Below, piece by piece: positions 15,571-23,517 of a stretch of 29,415 nt of DNA. The DNA comes from Bdellovibrionaceae bacterium UBA3535. GTDB taxonomy: Bacteria > Bdellovibrionota > Bdellovibrionia > Bdellovibrionales > UBA840. Made by a program: the position numbers and the translations under genes. The notes beneath the pieces are model-generated. The model did no database searches, was not told the origin of the DNA, and saw nothing but the letters and a program-made list of their open reading frames with translations. How positions within the stretch are numbered: position 1 is the stretch's first letter; each line of letters opens with the position of its first letter. Where the stretch lies: the NCBI GenBank assembly GCA_002376845.1, contig DFOS01000016.1:1-29415 (forward strand), in the 5' to 3' direction.

Positions 15571-16521
15571 TTACTCCTTTAACGACTTAATATAGGCAAT
15601 AAGCGCTTTCACATCCTCATCACTCAATACACCCTGATAGGGCGGCATAGAAGGTGGATAGCCTTTAACAATTTTCTTCTGCGCGTTTAAAATTGATTCA
15701 CGTAAATAGTTTTCATCCACAACAGCCGTAGAACCGTCAGTAAATTCTCGCTGCATTCCAAATGAATTCATAAATGTCGGGCCAATAATTTTGGAACCAT
15801 CGATCGAATGGCAAGTATTGCAGTTTCTAGTTTTATAAAGTTTGGCTCCCAATTCTACTGGGCTTAGTGCTTCCAAGGCTTTGCCGCTTAGGAAAGCATC
15901 AAACTCCTCTTCCGATACGGCATGAACTTTGGCAAGCATGCCGGAATGGCTAGTTCCACAATATTCGGTACAAAAAACTTGGTAAACTCCTGGTTTTTCT
16001 ACTTCAAACCACAAAGAAGAGTAGCGGCCTGGCACCACGTCTTGCTTGATTCGAAAACTAGGAATAAAAAATGAGTGGATCACATCCGAAGAGGTCATAA
16101 GCAATTTTACTGGCTTGCCCACTGGAACATACAATTCCGCAGGCGATACAAGGCCATTGGAATACTCAAAGTCCCATCCCCACTTATAACCTCGAACATA
16201 AATCTCGTAAGAGTCTTCAGGTGCTGTACGGATTTCGTGGTAAACCTTCCATCCCCAAGCAAAGCACACCATAAAGAGTACCAAGGGAATGAAACTCCAC
16301 AAGAACTCGGCCGTCACATTGTGGGTAATGTAAGCCGTTTTGTCGTTGTCTGTTTTTCGGCGATACTTAAAAACAAAATAAATCATCGCCGCAATAACAA
16401 GCACCGAGGCGATCAAACTAATCACCAGTAAAAAGATATAAAGATTATCTACCGATTCCGCGACCTTCGTTGCCTGAGGTGGCATAAAAGTACTCGCTTG
16501 CGCAAAAGATGACCATAACAT
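15571..16521 (-). CDS. coxB: Cytochrome c oxidase subunit II with fused cytochrome c domain
   Basis: 316 residues. There is a very short N-terminal leader, then two membrane helices (about 27-52 and 72-93). A cupredoxin domain follows with the CuA site: H149, C184, E186, C188, H192 and M195 (FCTEYCGTSHSGM). From about 220 a class I cytochrome c domain carries CNTCH (234-238) and a later PPSMPPY loop that can supply the axial Met. The fusion defines a caa3 oxidase, which can take electrons from soluble or membrane carriers through its own heme c. The GGGGAG ribosome site lies about ten bases upstream. It precedes coxA in the operon. Confidence 0.96.
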   Translation of the reverse strand: MLWSSFAQASTFMPPQATKVAESVDNLYIFLLVISLIASVLVIAAMIYFVFKYRRKTDNDKTAYITHNVTAEFLWSFIPLVLFMVCFAWGWKVYHEIRTAPEDSYEIYVRGYKWGWDFEYSNGLVSPAELYVPVGKPVKLLMTSSDVIHSFFIPSFRIKQDVVPGRYSSLWFEVEKPGVYQVFCTEYCGTSHSGMLAKVHAVSEEEFDAFLSGKALEALSPVELGAKLYKTRNCNTCHSIDGSKIIGPTFMNSFGMQREFTDGSTAVVDENYLRESILNAQKKIVKGYPPSMPPYQGVLSDEDVKALIAYIKSLKE

Positions 16522-16539
16522 TCTATCTATCTCCCCAAT

Positions 16540-17352
16540 CTATTTTTTGCGTTGTCTTACCCAAAATGCAGCCAAAAACAAAAGAAGTACTATGGCGGAA
16601 AAACCGGCCCCAGCACGCATCACATTGTATGCATAAAAGGCATAGGACTTCTTATCTGGATCATATTGGAAACAATATAAAATAAAGCGATCTAAAACCG
16701 TTCCTATCTTACCATCAGCCGCTTCCACCAATGATAGACGCAAAGTTTTTGGCGCAAAGCCGATGCCGTAAAGGTAGCGAGATATCATTCCATCCGGCGA
16801 AATAACATAAGCTGCAGCCGAATGGGCATACTCTTGTGTTTCCTCTACCCACTTGTATTGGAAACCGATTTGCTTTGCGATTTTGTCTATACTTTCTTGT
16901 CGACCCGTTAAAAAATGCCAACCGCTAGCCGCTTGCGGTTTGCCATACTCTTCTATGTAAGAGGCTTTTTTAGCTTTTGCCACATCCGCTTGTTCTTTGG
17001 GATTGATACTGATGGCAACCACATCAAATTGCTTGCCCACTTCCCACTTGTCCAATTGCTTAAAAACATCGGTCAAACCATTTAAATGAAAGTTACAAAG
17101 TGAGGGGCAGGAATAATAAATAAGCGTTAATAGAACCGGCCGCTTTCCATCAAAATAGGTGGAAAGGGGCACTTCTTTCCCCTCTTCGTTGCGAAATTTT
17201 GTGGAAAGATCAATCTTTTCACCAAGGTGTTCTGTTATGCCAACTCCCTCTAACTCCTTGGGCGTTTTATTCGCCGTGCCCTCTTCTAGAAAGCTTTCTT
17301 GCGCGTGGGCGCCAAGAGTTAAAAAGACAATCAGAAAGCAACGAAAGATCAT
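16540..17352 (-). CDS. SCO1/SenC/PrrC-family copper chaperone
   Basis: 270 residues. A signal peptide (MIFRCFLIVFLTLGAHA) leads to a thioredoxin-fold domain with the copper ligands C82 and C86 (CPSLC) and H177 in EYAHSAAAYVISPDG. A C-terminal hydrophobic segment (about 245-264) followed by RQRKK anchors it to the inner membrane. That layout is less common than the usual N-terminal anchor. SCO proteins deliver copper to, or reduce, the CuA site of subunit II, whose gene lies 18 bases downstream. Its ATG overlaps the stop of the small upstream gene by four bases. Confidence 0.93.
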   Translation of the reverse strand: MIFRCFLIVFLTLGAHAQESFLEEGTANKTPKELEGVGITEHLGEKIDLSTKFRNEEGKEVPLSTYFDGKRPVLLTLIYYSCPSLCNFHLNGLTDVFKQLDKWEVGKQFDVVAISINPKEQADVAKAKKASYIEEYGKPQAASGWHFLTGRQESIDKIAKQIGFQYKWVEETQEYAHSAAAYVISPDGMISRYLYGIGFAPKTLRLSLVEAADGKIGTVLDRFILYCFQYDPDKKSYAFYAYNVMRAGAGFSAIVLLLFLAAFWVRQRKK

Positions 17353-17516
17353 GGAGCGGCTTCCTCACTTTGTTCTGCCTCCGCTGGAATGTCCGGTCGA
17401 TCCAAGGCCACTCCGCCATAGAAAAAAGACAAATAAATCATAAACAAAATGGTAAAAGCCATAGAAAAAACAAATGCGTAGTAGCCTTGTTTGTCGCTGG
17501 GATCAAAAGTTTTCAT
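17349..17516 (-). CDS. 55-residue single-helix membrane protein heading the oxidase operon
   Basis: ATG 17514-17516 has a good GAGAAGG ribosome site. The product starts MKTFDPSDKQGYYAF and has one hydrophobic helix (about 14-37, AFVFSMAFTILFMIYLSFFYG). It ends in an acidic tail of about 18 residues (DRPDIPAEAEQSEEAAP). Its TGA overlaps the SCO start (ATGA). Topology with the N-terminus inside and the acidic tail in the periplasm is likely. Tiny single-helix subunits occur in other oxidases, for example subunit IIa of Thermus ba3, but I see no sequence match I can claim. It may be an extra oxidase subunit or an assembly factor. Confidence 0.8.
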   Translation of the reverse strand: MKTFDPSDKQGYYAFVFSMAFTILFMIYLSFFYGGVALDRPDIPAEAEQSEEAAP

Positions 17517-17653
17517 TTTGCAAACCTTCTCACGTGATTGAAAATATTCACTATTTTAAAAATGCAATTTAGACTGCACCCTATACGATTGAAAGGCAAG
17601 TAGGCAATGGAAATACTTTTTAGCATAAAAGCCTCTCCTTTTTTCAGACTTGC

Positions 17654-18367
17654 TTAAGAATATAGCTCCGATTCTTTGGCTAAAAAATCAAAATATAAGT
17701 GATTCTTCTTAAGCCAGTTTCTGCTAATTTTGTAGTCTTCACAGTGTTTAGCTACAAGTGACCAAAAGGCTTTTGAGTGATTCATGTGACAAATGTGACA
17801 CAATTCATGGACAATTACGTAATCTAATACCTGGGTGGGTGCTGCCACCAGTTTCATATTAAGGCTAATGTCTCGCTCAAAAGAGCAAGATCCCCATCTT
17901 GATTTGTAGCGGCGTACTTTGATGGACCTAGCCTTCAAGGCCATGCGCCGCTCCCACTTCGCCACACGCAGGGGCAAATAATCTTCTGCCATCTTTTTAT
18001 AGGCCTTTAACAATTCTTGCTTAAAATTCTGGCGAATCGGCAAAAAAAGCTTATCTTCTTGTAAATAAAAATGCTTTTTCTCTGTTGGCAGGACCTGCAC
18101 CCACCTGCCAAGCAAAGGAAACTTTTCACCAAATTCATATTGCGGCTGCGGGTATTGCCGCTTCATCTGCTGAAAAGTCGCCACTTGCCGCTCAATCCAA
18201 GTAGCATGCTGATCAAGAAAGTCTAATAGCTGAGTTTTTCTCGTGAGCACGGCAGACTTAAGGCGCAGACTTTCATTTGGCTCCACATAAACCGCTATAC
18301 GGCGATAAAATCTTTTTCTCTCAATTTTTACATGATGATTTCGCCATTTTAAGTATTCGATGGGCAT
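17654..18367 (-). CDS. YgjP-like (DUF45) zinc metallopeptidase-fold protein
   Basis: 237 residues, cytoplasmic. The family signature is complete: RRYKSRWGSCSFERDISLN (152-170) and then VIVHELCHICHMNHSKAFW (184-202). H187, E188 and H191 form the HExxH site and H197 is the third zinc ligand. YgjP/DUF45 proteins share the SprT/WLM-like minimal gluzincin fold and often accompany DNA repair or type I restriction genes; the natural substrate is not established. A TAGGAAAA site precedes the ATG. The gene is divergent from the srkA-like gene with only 27 bases between the two starts, so their promoters must overlap. It lies 137 bases upstream of the oxidase operon on the same strand. Confidence 0.9.
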   Translation of the reverse strand: MPIEYLKWRNHHVKIERKRFYRRIAVYVEPNESLRLKSAVLTRKTQLLDFLDQHATWIERQVATFQQMKRQYPQPQYEFGEKFPLLGRWVQVLPTEKKHFYLQEDKLFLPIRQNFKQELLKAYKKMAEDYLPLRVAKWERRMALKARSIKVRRYKSRWGSCSFERDISLNMKLVAAPTQVLDYVIVHELCHICHMNHSKAFWSLVAKHCEDYKISRNWLKKNHLYFDFLAKESELYS

Positions 18368-18394
18368 TTTTCCTACTTGTGTTAAGATCGCAAC

Positions 18395-19348
18395 ATGAGC
18401 AACAACTTAGTTAGCACCTTCTATGATTTACAACCGCAAGCCATTTTAGACTGCATTGAAGATCTTGGGCAAGCCCCTACCGGTCAAGTCTATCAGCTCA
18501 ACTCCTACGAGAACCGTGTTTACGATATTTTTTTAGAGTCCGGAGAGCGCTGGGTAGCCAAGTTTTATCGTCCCCATCGCTGGAGCGCCGAAAGCATCGA
18601 GGAGGAACATGATTTCTGTTGGGAATTAAAAGAATCCGGCTTCCCTGTTATTGCGCCCTTTAAATTTGACGGCGAAACTCGCTTGCAGTGGAACGGGCTG
18701 CATGTTGCCATCTTCCCTAGAAAGGCTGGTCGCAATCCCGATGAATTGCTGACAAAAGATTACCGCGAAATTGGCAGCAAATTGGCCTTGCTCCACAATA
18801 TTGGCGCTCGTAAAAAAGCCAAGCACCGGCTTTATATCAGTACAGCAGATTATTTAGAAAATAGTGAGGCCTTGCTAGAAAATTTCATTGCACCAGAAAT
18901 GAAGCGGCGCTACTGGCAAGCAGTAAATGCGCTGGCCGATGCAGCAGATGATCTACTTGCTGACTGCAATTACCTGCGGATTTAGGGAGATTGTCACAAG
19001 GGCAATATAATATTTGATGGGCAAGACTATCTTTTTGTTGATTTTGATGATTTTTGCATGGGGCCTGCCGTACAAGATATTTGGCTCCTTACCTACAGCC
19101 CCGACAAGGAAGAGCGAGAGGCCGCACTAGATGAACTATTAAATTCTTACGAGAAGCTTCGCCACTTTGATGATAACGAGTTAGATTGCATTGAGGCGCT
19201 ACGTGGTCTACGCATAGTCTATTACGCAAGCTGGATTGCCAAACGCTGGGAAGATCCGAACTTCCCTAAATTATTTCCGCAATTTTTAGATTATAACTAT
19301 TGGGCCGAAGAAGTGGAAACCCTAGAGCGACTGATCTGGTCGCTTTAA
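18395..19348 (+). pseudogene. srkA: SrkA/RdoA (YihE)-like protein kinase interrupted by one in-frame amber codon
   Basis: The frame encodes 317 sense-or-stop positions, close to the usual 325-330 of the family. The N-lobe includes LNSYENRVYDIF and WVAKFYRPHRWS (nucleotide-binding lysine). The catalytic loop should read L-H-G-D-C-H but reads YLRI, TAG (18983-18985), then GDCHKGNIIF. The rest (FVDFDDFCMGPAVQDIWLL, the metal-binding segment) is intact in the same frame to the stop at 19346-19348. So one nonsense codon replaces the loop histidine and nothing else is damaged. Explanations are a recent nonsense mutation, a sequencing error, or read-through. A TAAGAT box lies six bases before the ATG with no ribosome site. 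Confidence 0.85.
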
Positions 19349-20431
19349 TAGCGCATAAACTTGTTGTAAACGCTGCAACGTTTGCATGATTTGATTACGA
19401 GAAAACGCCAAGTCATGAGCTCGTTGCTCCCGCACAGATAAGGAACGCAAACTAGATGATGTTTCTTGTTTGTACGACCAGTATAGCTGCAGGGCTCTAT
19501 GTTCGATAATGGCCAACATCAACTTGGCTTCTAAAAACTTCAAACTATAAGAGTGGGAAGTATAAAACAACCAAATCTGATTTTGCTCAGGCATACCACT
19601 TTGCATTACCTTGTAAGTATTGAGCGACTCCCTTTGGTGCATGATCGTATTTTTTTGGTAATGATAAAATACGTCGTAAAAATACTTTTGCAGTAACGCC
19701 AACTCACTTAGTTGCCCTTCAAAGTCAAAACGATCTTTGAACAAAGGTGACTTGAACGGAGCCAAACCAATGGTTCGATAGGCCGTTTGCACATCAAAAT
19801 TTTTATAAAAATCTTCGTACTCCGTTAATTTTTTTGCCAAAAATGCCCGGTCTTCATAGCTTTTCATATAGGTAATTAGGTCTCTATTTCCATGTGGTCC
19901 ATGCACACTTAAATAGGAAATGTCCCTTTCTACTAGGCGCTTCACCGTATTGCTAGCAAGAATCATTAAATGGTTCGCATCTTGATTGGCGAAGTCCGCC
20001 TCATTGGGCCGAATGCCATCTAGCAAATCCGTCTCTAGGCGCTGCAAAGTATCGGCAACAATTTTCAGAAAAATATAATTTTCTCGCTCCGGTTTCTTCC
20101 ATTTTTTAATTTTAAAATACAGATGCTTTTCTTGCGGATGCCGAGCAAAATAAGTCTGCATGACCCTGTTCACATCTACATTCGTCATAAAACGAGAGAA
20201 AAGGTTTTTCCAAAATCCAGCTTTTACACCTGGTTTTTCTAAGTAGTAGGCGGTGGAGATTTTTTGCGGCTCGTAAAGCTCTACATTTTGCATCTTTTTA
20301 AACAACTCAAAGTGCAGAGCTTGGTAGGAAGGATCAAAAAGATTGCCACAGGTCTGCGACCAAGCCGTATTCATTAGCAAAAAAATTAGCACTTTAAGCA
20401 TTAGCATGGGGGGCATTTTAATGCCGCGCAC
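19322..20431 (-). CDS. Secreted protein of unknown function
   Basis: About 360-369 residues. The frame can begin at GTG 20431 or at one of three closely spaced ATGs (the first at 20416). None has a clear ribosome site, and the signal peptide (LKVLIFLLMNTAWSQ) is preserved in all cases. The mature part starts TCGNLFDPSYQALHFELFKK and is helical and rich in aromatic and basic residues. I see no metal-binding or catalytic motif and no second cysteine pattern. Its 3' end overlaps the convergent srkA-like gene by 27 bases. Family not recognised. Confidence 0.7.
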   Translation of the reverse strand: MRGIKMPPMLMLKVLIFLLMNTAWSQTCGNLFDPSYQALHFELFKKMQNVELYEPQKISTAYYLEKPGVKAGFWKNLFSRFMTNVDVNRVMQTYFARHPQEKHLYFKIKKWKKPERENYIFLKIVADTLQRLETDLLDGIRPNEADFANQDANHLMILASNTVKRLVERDISYLSVHGPHGNRDLITYMKSYEDRAFLAKKLTEYEDFYKNFDVQTAYRTIGLAPFKSPLFKDRFDFEGQLSELALLQKYFYDVFYHYQKNTIMHQRESLNTYKVMQSGMPEQNQIWLFYTSHSYSLKFLEAKLMLAIIEHRALQLYWSYKQETSSSLRSLSVREQRAHDLAFSRNQIMQTLQRLQQVYALLKRPDQSL

Positions 20432-20710
20432 TATCTAAAGGAAGTTCATTGTTAGCGCTTAGTTATTTTTACACTTCAACTGCCCCCTTTGGCTGTTGTT
20501 ATGATTCCCAGGAGGCTTCTAAACCCTTTAAATTCTTAGAACTTCTGTGCACAAATTGACTAGGTACCAAAAAATCCCGAACGCTTTAAGAAAGAGCCCA
20601 GAACAACTTGTGAACAATGAATTCCATCAAGACCAAAAGGCTGCACTTAATATTTTTTACAAAAGCCCTGAGAAATTGTATGCCTGATTTCGCTAAATAG
20701 GGGGGCGTAA

Positions 20711-21382
20711 TTGTTTTGGTTAGTCTTTGCAATTTCTGTTTATGCGGCAGAGCCGATTCACTGTCAGTATGACCACAGCCAAAAGATCTATTTAGAAAAT
20801 GACTTCCAAGCTGGCTACCCAAGAGATGTGGTTTTTCAATGTCGCTATGATTGCTGGAATACGACGGGAATGAGCGACAAAATTTTGGCCACCCATAAGG
20901 TTCGAGTCGCGGACCAAGAACAGGAAGCCCTTCGAACCGCCTGTGAAGGTGTAAAATTAAAAAAATCCAAATGGGGCTACGAGCATGATAGTACCTCAGC
21001 TTTCTACGCCCATTTGTCTCGCAGCAAAGAAGTCAAAAGCTGGGCAAGCCGTGCGGGCCGCAACCAAAAACTAGAGGAGCGTCTTCGCACCAATCTGGTA
21101 AATGAACTAGAGGAGGTCATTGCTGCCTTCCGTTTAGCAGGTCAATCTCAGGATCAATATGCCCCCACCTACCAGCAAGCAGCCTGGTTGCTAGTGGATG
21201 TGCAAAAATCCTTGCGCCAGCGAAGCTTCCATCTGCTTGATGCCTACGTCCAAACCCCCGCAGCTATCCCCCCATATTTTTCTGCCAACGTATTGGTGGC
21301 CAACCTGCTAAACAATCTGGCCTACTGGCGCTGGGAAAGTTCGAGATTGTATTTTGCCTTAGCTCCTGTTTCTGTTGAATAA
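20711..21382 (+). CDS. Secreted protein of unknown function
   Basis: 223 residues from a TTG at 20711, chosen because a GGGGGGCG ribosome site lies a few bases upstream and a short signal peptide (MFWLVFAISVYAAEP) follows directly. The mature domain has an N-terminal cluster of three cysteines (IHCQYDHS, FQCRYDCWN) plus TACEG, suggesting two disulfides in a small beta domain of about 75 residues. A helical region follows (about 100-215). No family recognised. Upstream, 20432-20710 (279 bases) has scattered AT-rich boxes but no promoter I can defend and no other gene. It ends with tandem stops (TAATAA) 60 bases before the SRP RNA. Confidence 0.65.
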   Translation: MFWLVFAISVYAAEPIHCQYDHSQKIYLENDFQAGYPRDVVFQCRYDCWNTTGMSDKILATHKVRVADQEQEALRTACEGVKLKKSKWGYEHDSTSAFYAHLSRSKEVKSWASRAGRNQKLEERLRTNLVNELEEVIAAFRLAGQSQDQYAPTYQQAAWLLVDVQKSLRQRSFHLLDAYVQTPAAIPPYFSANVLVANLLNNLAYWRWESSRLYFALAPVSVE

Positions 21383-21408
21383 TAAGGCAAATATATCTGG
21401 CTCTTCGC

Positions 21409-21437
21409 TTGAGCTGCCCACAATTATCCGCTAGTGT
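21409..21437 (+). promoter_or_regulatory. Candidate promoter for the SRP RNA-dnaX unit
   Basis: TTGAGC (21409-21414) and TAGTGT (21432-21437) are separated by 17 bases, and the predicted RNA 5' end (21446) follows eight to nine bases later. The -35 is a fair match and the -10 is poor, so this is a positional call. Confidence 0.4.
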
Positions 21438-21445
21438 GTTTTTTC

Positions 21446-21540
21446 GTCAGGCCCCATACAATAGCGGCCCTGTGAATCCCGCCAGGACCGAAAGGTAGCA
21501 ACGGTAGCAGACGCCCTATGTGCTATGGGTGCCCTGGCAC
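21446..21540 (+). ncRNA. ffs: Signal recognition particle RNA, small bacterial (4.5S) type
   Basis: The apical SRP domain is unmistakable: CCAGGACCGAAAGGTAGCA (21482-21500) followed by ACGGTAGCAG. This gives the conserved asymmetric and symmetric loops bound by Ffh and a GAAA-type tetraloop. The flanking strands pair along the whole length: GTCAGG with CCTGGC, CCCATA with TATGGG, and ATAG/GGC with GCC/CTAT. That yields one hairpin of about 95 bases with no Alu domain. A run of six Ts (21541-21546) follows, and together with the long stem it can terminate. Location just before dnaX is common in bacteria. Confidence 0.95.
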
Positions 21541-21558
21541 TTTTTTAAGGGAGTACAT

Positions 21559-23181
21559 TTGTCTTACCAGGTCATTGCTCGAAAATATCGATCGCAAAGC
21601 TTTGATGAGCTCATCGGGCAAGACCATGTTACGCAAGCCCTATTGAACGCTCTACGCAACGGACGTATGCCGCAAGCCCTTCTCTTCACAGGCACACGCG
21701 GTGTGGGCAAGACTTCCACCGCGCGTATTTTTGCCAAAAGCATTCGCTGCCAAAATGCAAAGGACTTTATTCCCTGCAATCAATGTGACGACTGTTTAGA
21801 AATCAACCGAGGCTCTCATGTTGACGTCATGGAAATTGATGGTGCCAGCAACAATGGCGTAGATGCCATACGTGAACTACGTGAATCGGTTAGCTATATG
21901 CCTTCGCGCGGAAAGTACAAGATCTTCATTATTGACGAAGTACATATGCTATCTAACTCCGCTTTTAATGCTTTACTTAAAACCTTGGAGGAGCCGCCTG
22001 CGCACGTGATTTTTATGTTCGCCACCACGGAGCCGCAAAAAATTCCCGCCACCATTTTATCACGCTGCCAACGCTACGATTTGAAGCGCGTAAATACCCA
22101 AGCGATTGCAGATTTATTAGAAAATATCTGCAAAAAAGAATCCATTAAATGCGATGACGATGCCCTTTGGGCTATTGCCAAACATGCTAACGGTTCTGTG
22201 CGAGATGCTCAGAGCGCCTTAGATCTTTGTATTAGCTATAGTGATTCTTCTCTTACAGAAACTAATGTCAGTGAAATATTGGGCATAACGGACCGTCATT
22301 TGCGTATAAGCATTTTGCGTGCCTTGGCCTCTCGAGATAAGGGGCACTTACTTAAAGCCATCGAAAAAATATCTAGCGCTGCCATCGACCCAAAAGTTTA
22401 TATTCAAAATTTACTAGAAGACTTGCGCAATTTGATCATTGTAAAAATGGACCCCAATGAACGCCACGCGATACTGGATCTATCCGAATCAGAATTTCAG
22501 GATTTTATTGAGGTTTCCAGTCTTCTAAGTGAAGAGGAAATTCACTTACTATTTGATATGGCTTTAAAAGGTGCAAGCGACATCCAAAAAGCCTTTGAGC
22601 CACGGATTGTTCTAGAAATGGTCTTTATGCGAATGGCCGCAGCTCCTCGCATCCAGTTTTTCTATGAAAACCATGAACTTAAAAGTCCACCGCCAGTAGC
22701 TAACGCAACAAAAACGGAAAAAAAAAGCCCGAAATCCACTGAGCCCGTAAAAACAAAGGCTCCTCCAAAACAGCATGACATCCAAAGCCTTGTTAATAAA
22801 TGGCAGGATTTTGTTGGCAATGTTGCCAACAAAAATCCTTTGCTCGCTACAAAATTGCGCCATTCTGCGGTGAAAAAAACAGAGAACCAACTAGTAACTT
22901 TGGCATTAGATAAGGATCACGGTTTTATGCTGGAGGAATTAAACTCCAAGGATTCGCGCAGAGAAATCCAAGGCTTGCTCGCGGCAGAAGGTTATCCGGT
23001 AGAAAATTTAAAGTTTGTCCTGGCAAAAGAAGAGGCCATTCAAAGCCCAGAACGTATTGAAAAAACAGCAAAAGAAAAAGCCGAAAAAGAGATTCGACAA
23101 AAAATTGAAAACAGCGACATTTTTAAAAAAACACAAGAAGTATTTAAAACCTCAAAATATCAACTAAAGGAGTTAAAATGA
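21559..23181 (+). CDS. dnaX: DNA polymerase III subunits tau/gamma
   Basis: 540 residues from a TTG at 21559, chosen for the AAGGGAG site just upstream and the family N-terminus SYQVIARKYR; an earlier in-frame start would lie inside the SRP RNA. The AAA+ clamp-loader domain has Walker A GTRGVGKT (45-52), a zinc finger with C64, C73, C76 and C79, Walker B DEVHMLS, and SRCQRYDL. Residues about 230-370 are the oligomerisation domain III. A lysine-rich linker with a nine-A run follows (codons 387-390), then a short tau-specific region to 540. The product loads the beta clamp and couples polymerases at the fork. It overlaps ybaB by four bases. Confidence 0.97.
   Translation: MSYQVIARKYRSQSFDELIGQDHVTQALLNALRNGRMPQALLFTGTRGVGKTSTARIFAKSIRCQNAKDFIPCNQCDDCLEINRGSHVDVMEIDGASNNGVDAIRELRESVSYMPSRGKYKIFIIDEVHMLSNSAFNALLKTLEEPPAHVIFMFATTEPQKIPATILSRCQRYDLKRVNTQAIADLLENICKKESIKCDDDALWAIAKHANGSVRDAQSALDLCISYSDSSLTETNVSEILGITDRHLRISILRALASRDKGHLLKAIEKISSAAIDPKVYIQNLLEDLRNLIIVKMDPNERHAILDLSESEFQDFIEVSSLLSEEEIHLLFDMALKGASDIQKAFEPRIVLEMVFMRMAAAPRIQFFYENHELKSPPPVANATKTEKKSPKSTEPVKTKAPPKQHDIQSLVNKWQDFVGNVANKNPLLATKLRHSAVKKTENQLVTLALDKDHGFMLEELNSKDSRREIQGLLAAEGYPVENLKFVLAKEEAIQSPERIEKTAKEKAEKEIRQKIENSDIFKKTQEVFKTSKYQLKELK
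22717..22762 (+). other. Predicted dnaX slippage site (A9 run) for making gamma
   Basis: Nine consecutive As (22718-22726) lie in phase as GAA AAA AAA AGC, giving an A AAA AAA slippery heptamer. Shifting by -1 gives Lys-Pro-Glu-Ile-His and then TGA (22740-22742). Shifting by +1 gives eight codons ending in TAA. Both shifts would make a product of about 394 residues, ending after domain III like E. coli gamma. A GAGCC/GGCTC stem with a 12-base loop lies downstream (22741-22762). The long A run and stops in both alternate frames resemble the transcriptional slippage used by Thermus dnaX. Confidence 0.6.
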
Positions 23182-23507
23182 AAGGTATGGGCGGCGGCAT
23201 GCAACAAATGCTTAGACAAGCCAATCAAATGCAACGCAAAATGGAGAAGTTGCAAGAAGAACTTAACGAAAAAGAGTATACGGCTACCGCGGGTGGAGAT
23301 GGCATCAAAGTCACCGTAAAAGGCAGTAACACTTTGGTAAAAATTGACATTCATGAAGACCTTGAAAAAGACGGGGATTTAGAGATGATTACAGATCTCA
23401 TTATGGCCGCCAGCAATGAGGCCTTAAAAACAGCCAAAGCCGACCATGACCAAGAGATGTCCAAAATCACTGGTGGCATGGGTGGACTTTTGGGCGGCAT
23501 GATGTAG
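23178..23507 (+). CDS. ybaB: YbaB/EbfC nucleoid-associated protein
   Basis: 109 residues: Gly/Met-rich ends (MKGMGGGMQQML and GGMGGLLGGMM), an N-terminal helix with LRQANQMQRKMEKLQEEL, and the core GGDGIKVTVKGSNTLVKIDI, all typical of the family. The homodimer binds DNA as a nucleoid factor. The ATG overlaps the dnaX stop (ATGA) and an AAGGAG site lies in the dnaX tail, so it is coupled. The dnaX-ybaB-recR order is conserved across many bacteria. Confidence 0.96.
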   Translation: MKGMGGGMQQMLRQANQMQRKMEKLQEELNEKEYTATAGGDGIKVTVKGSNTLVKIDIHEDLEKDGDLEMITDLIMAASNEALKTAKADHDQEMSKITGGMGGLLGGMM

Positions 23508-23517
23508 GCTAAATTTT

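Noticed and set aside
20617..20700. 27-codon frame after ATG 20617
   Set aside because: No ribosome site and no recognisable pattern; likely chance.
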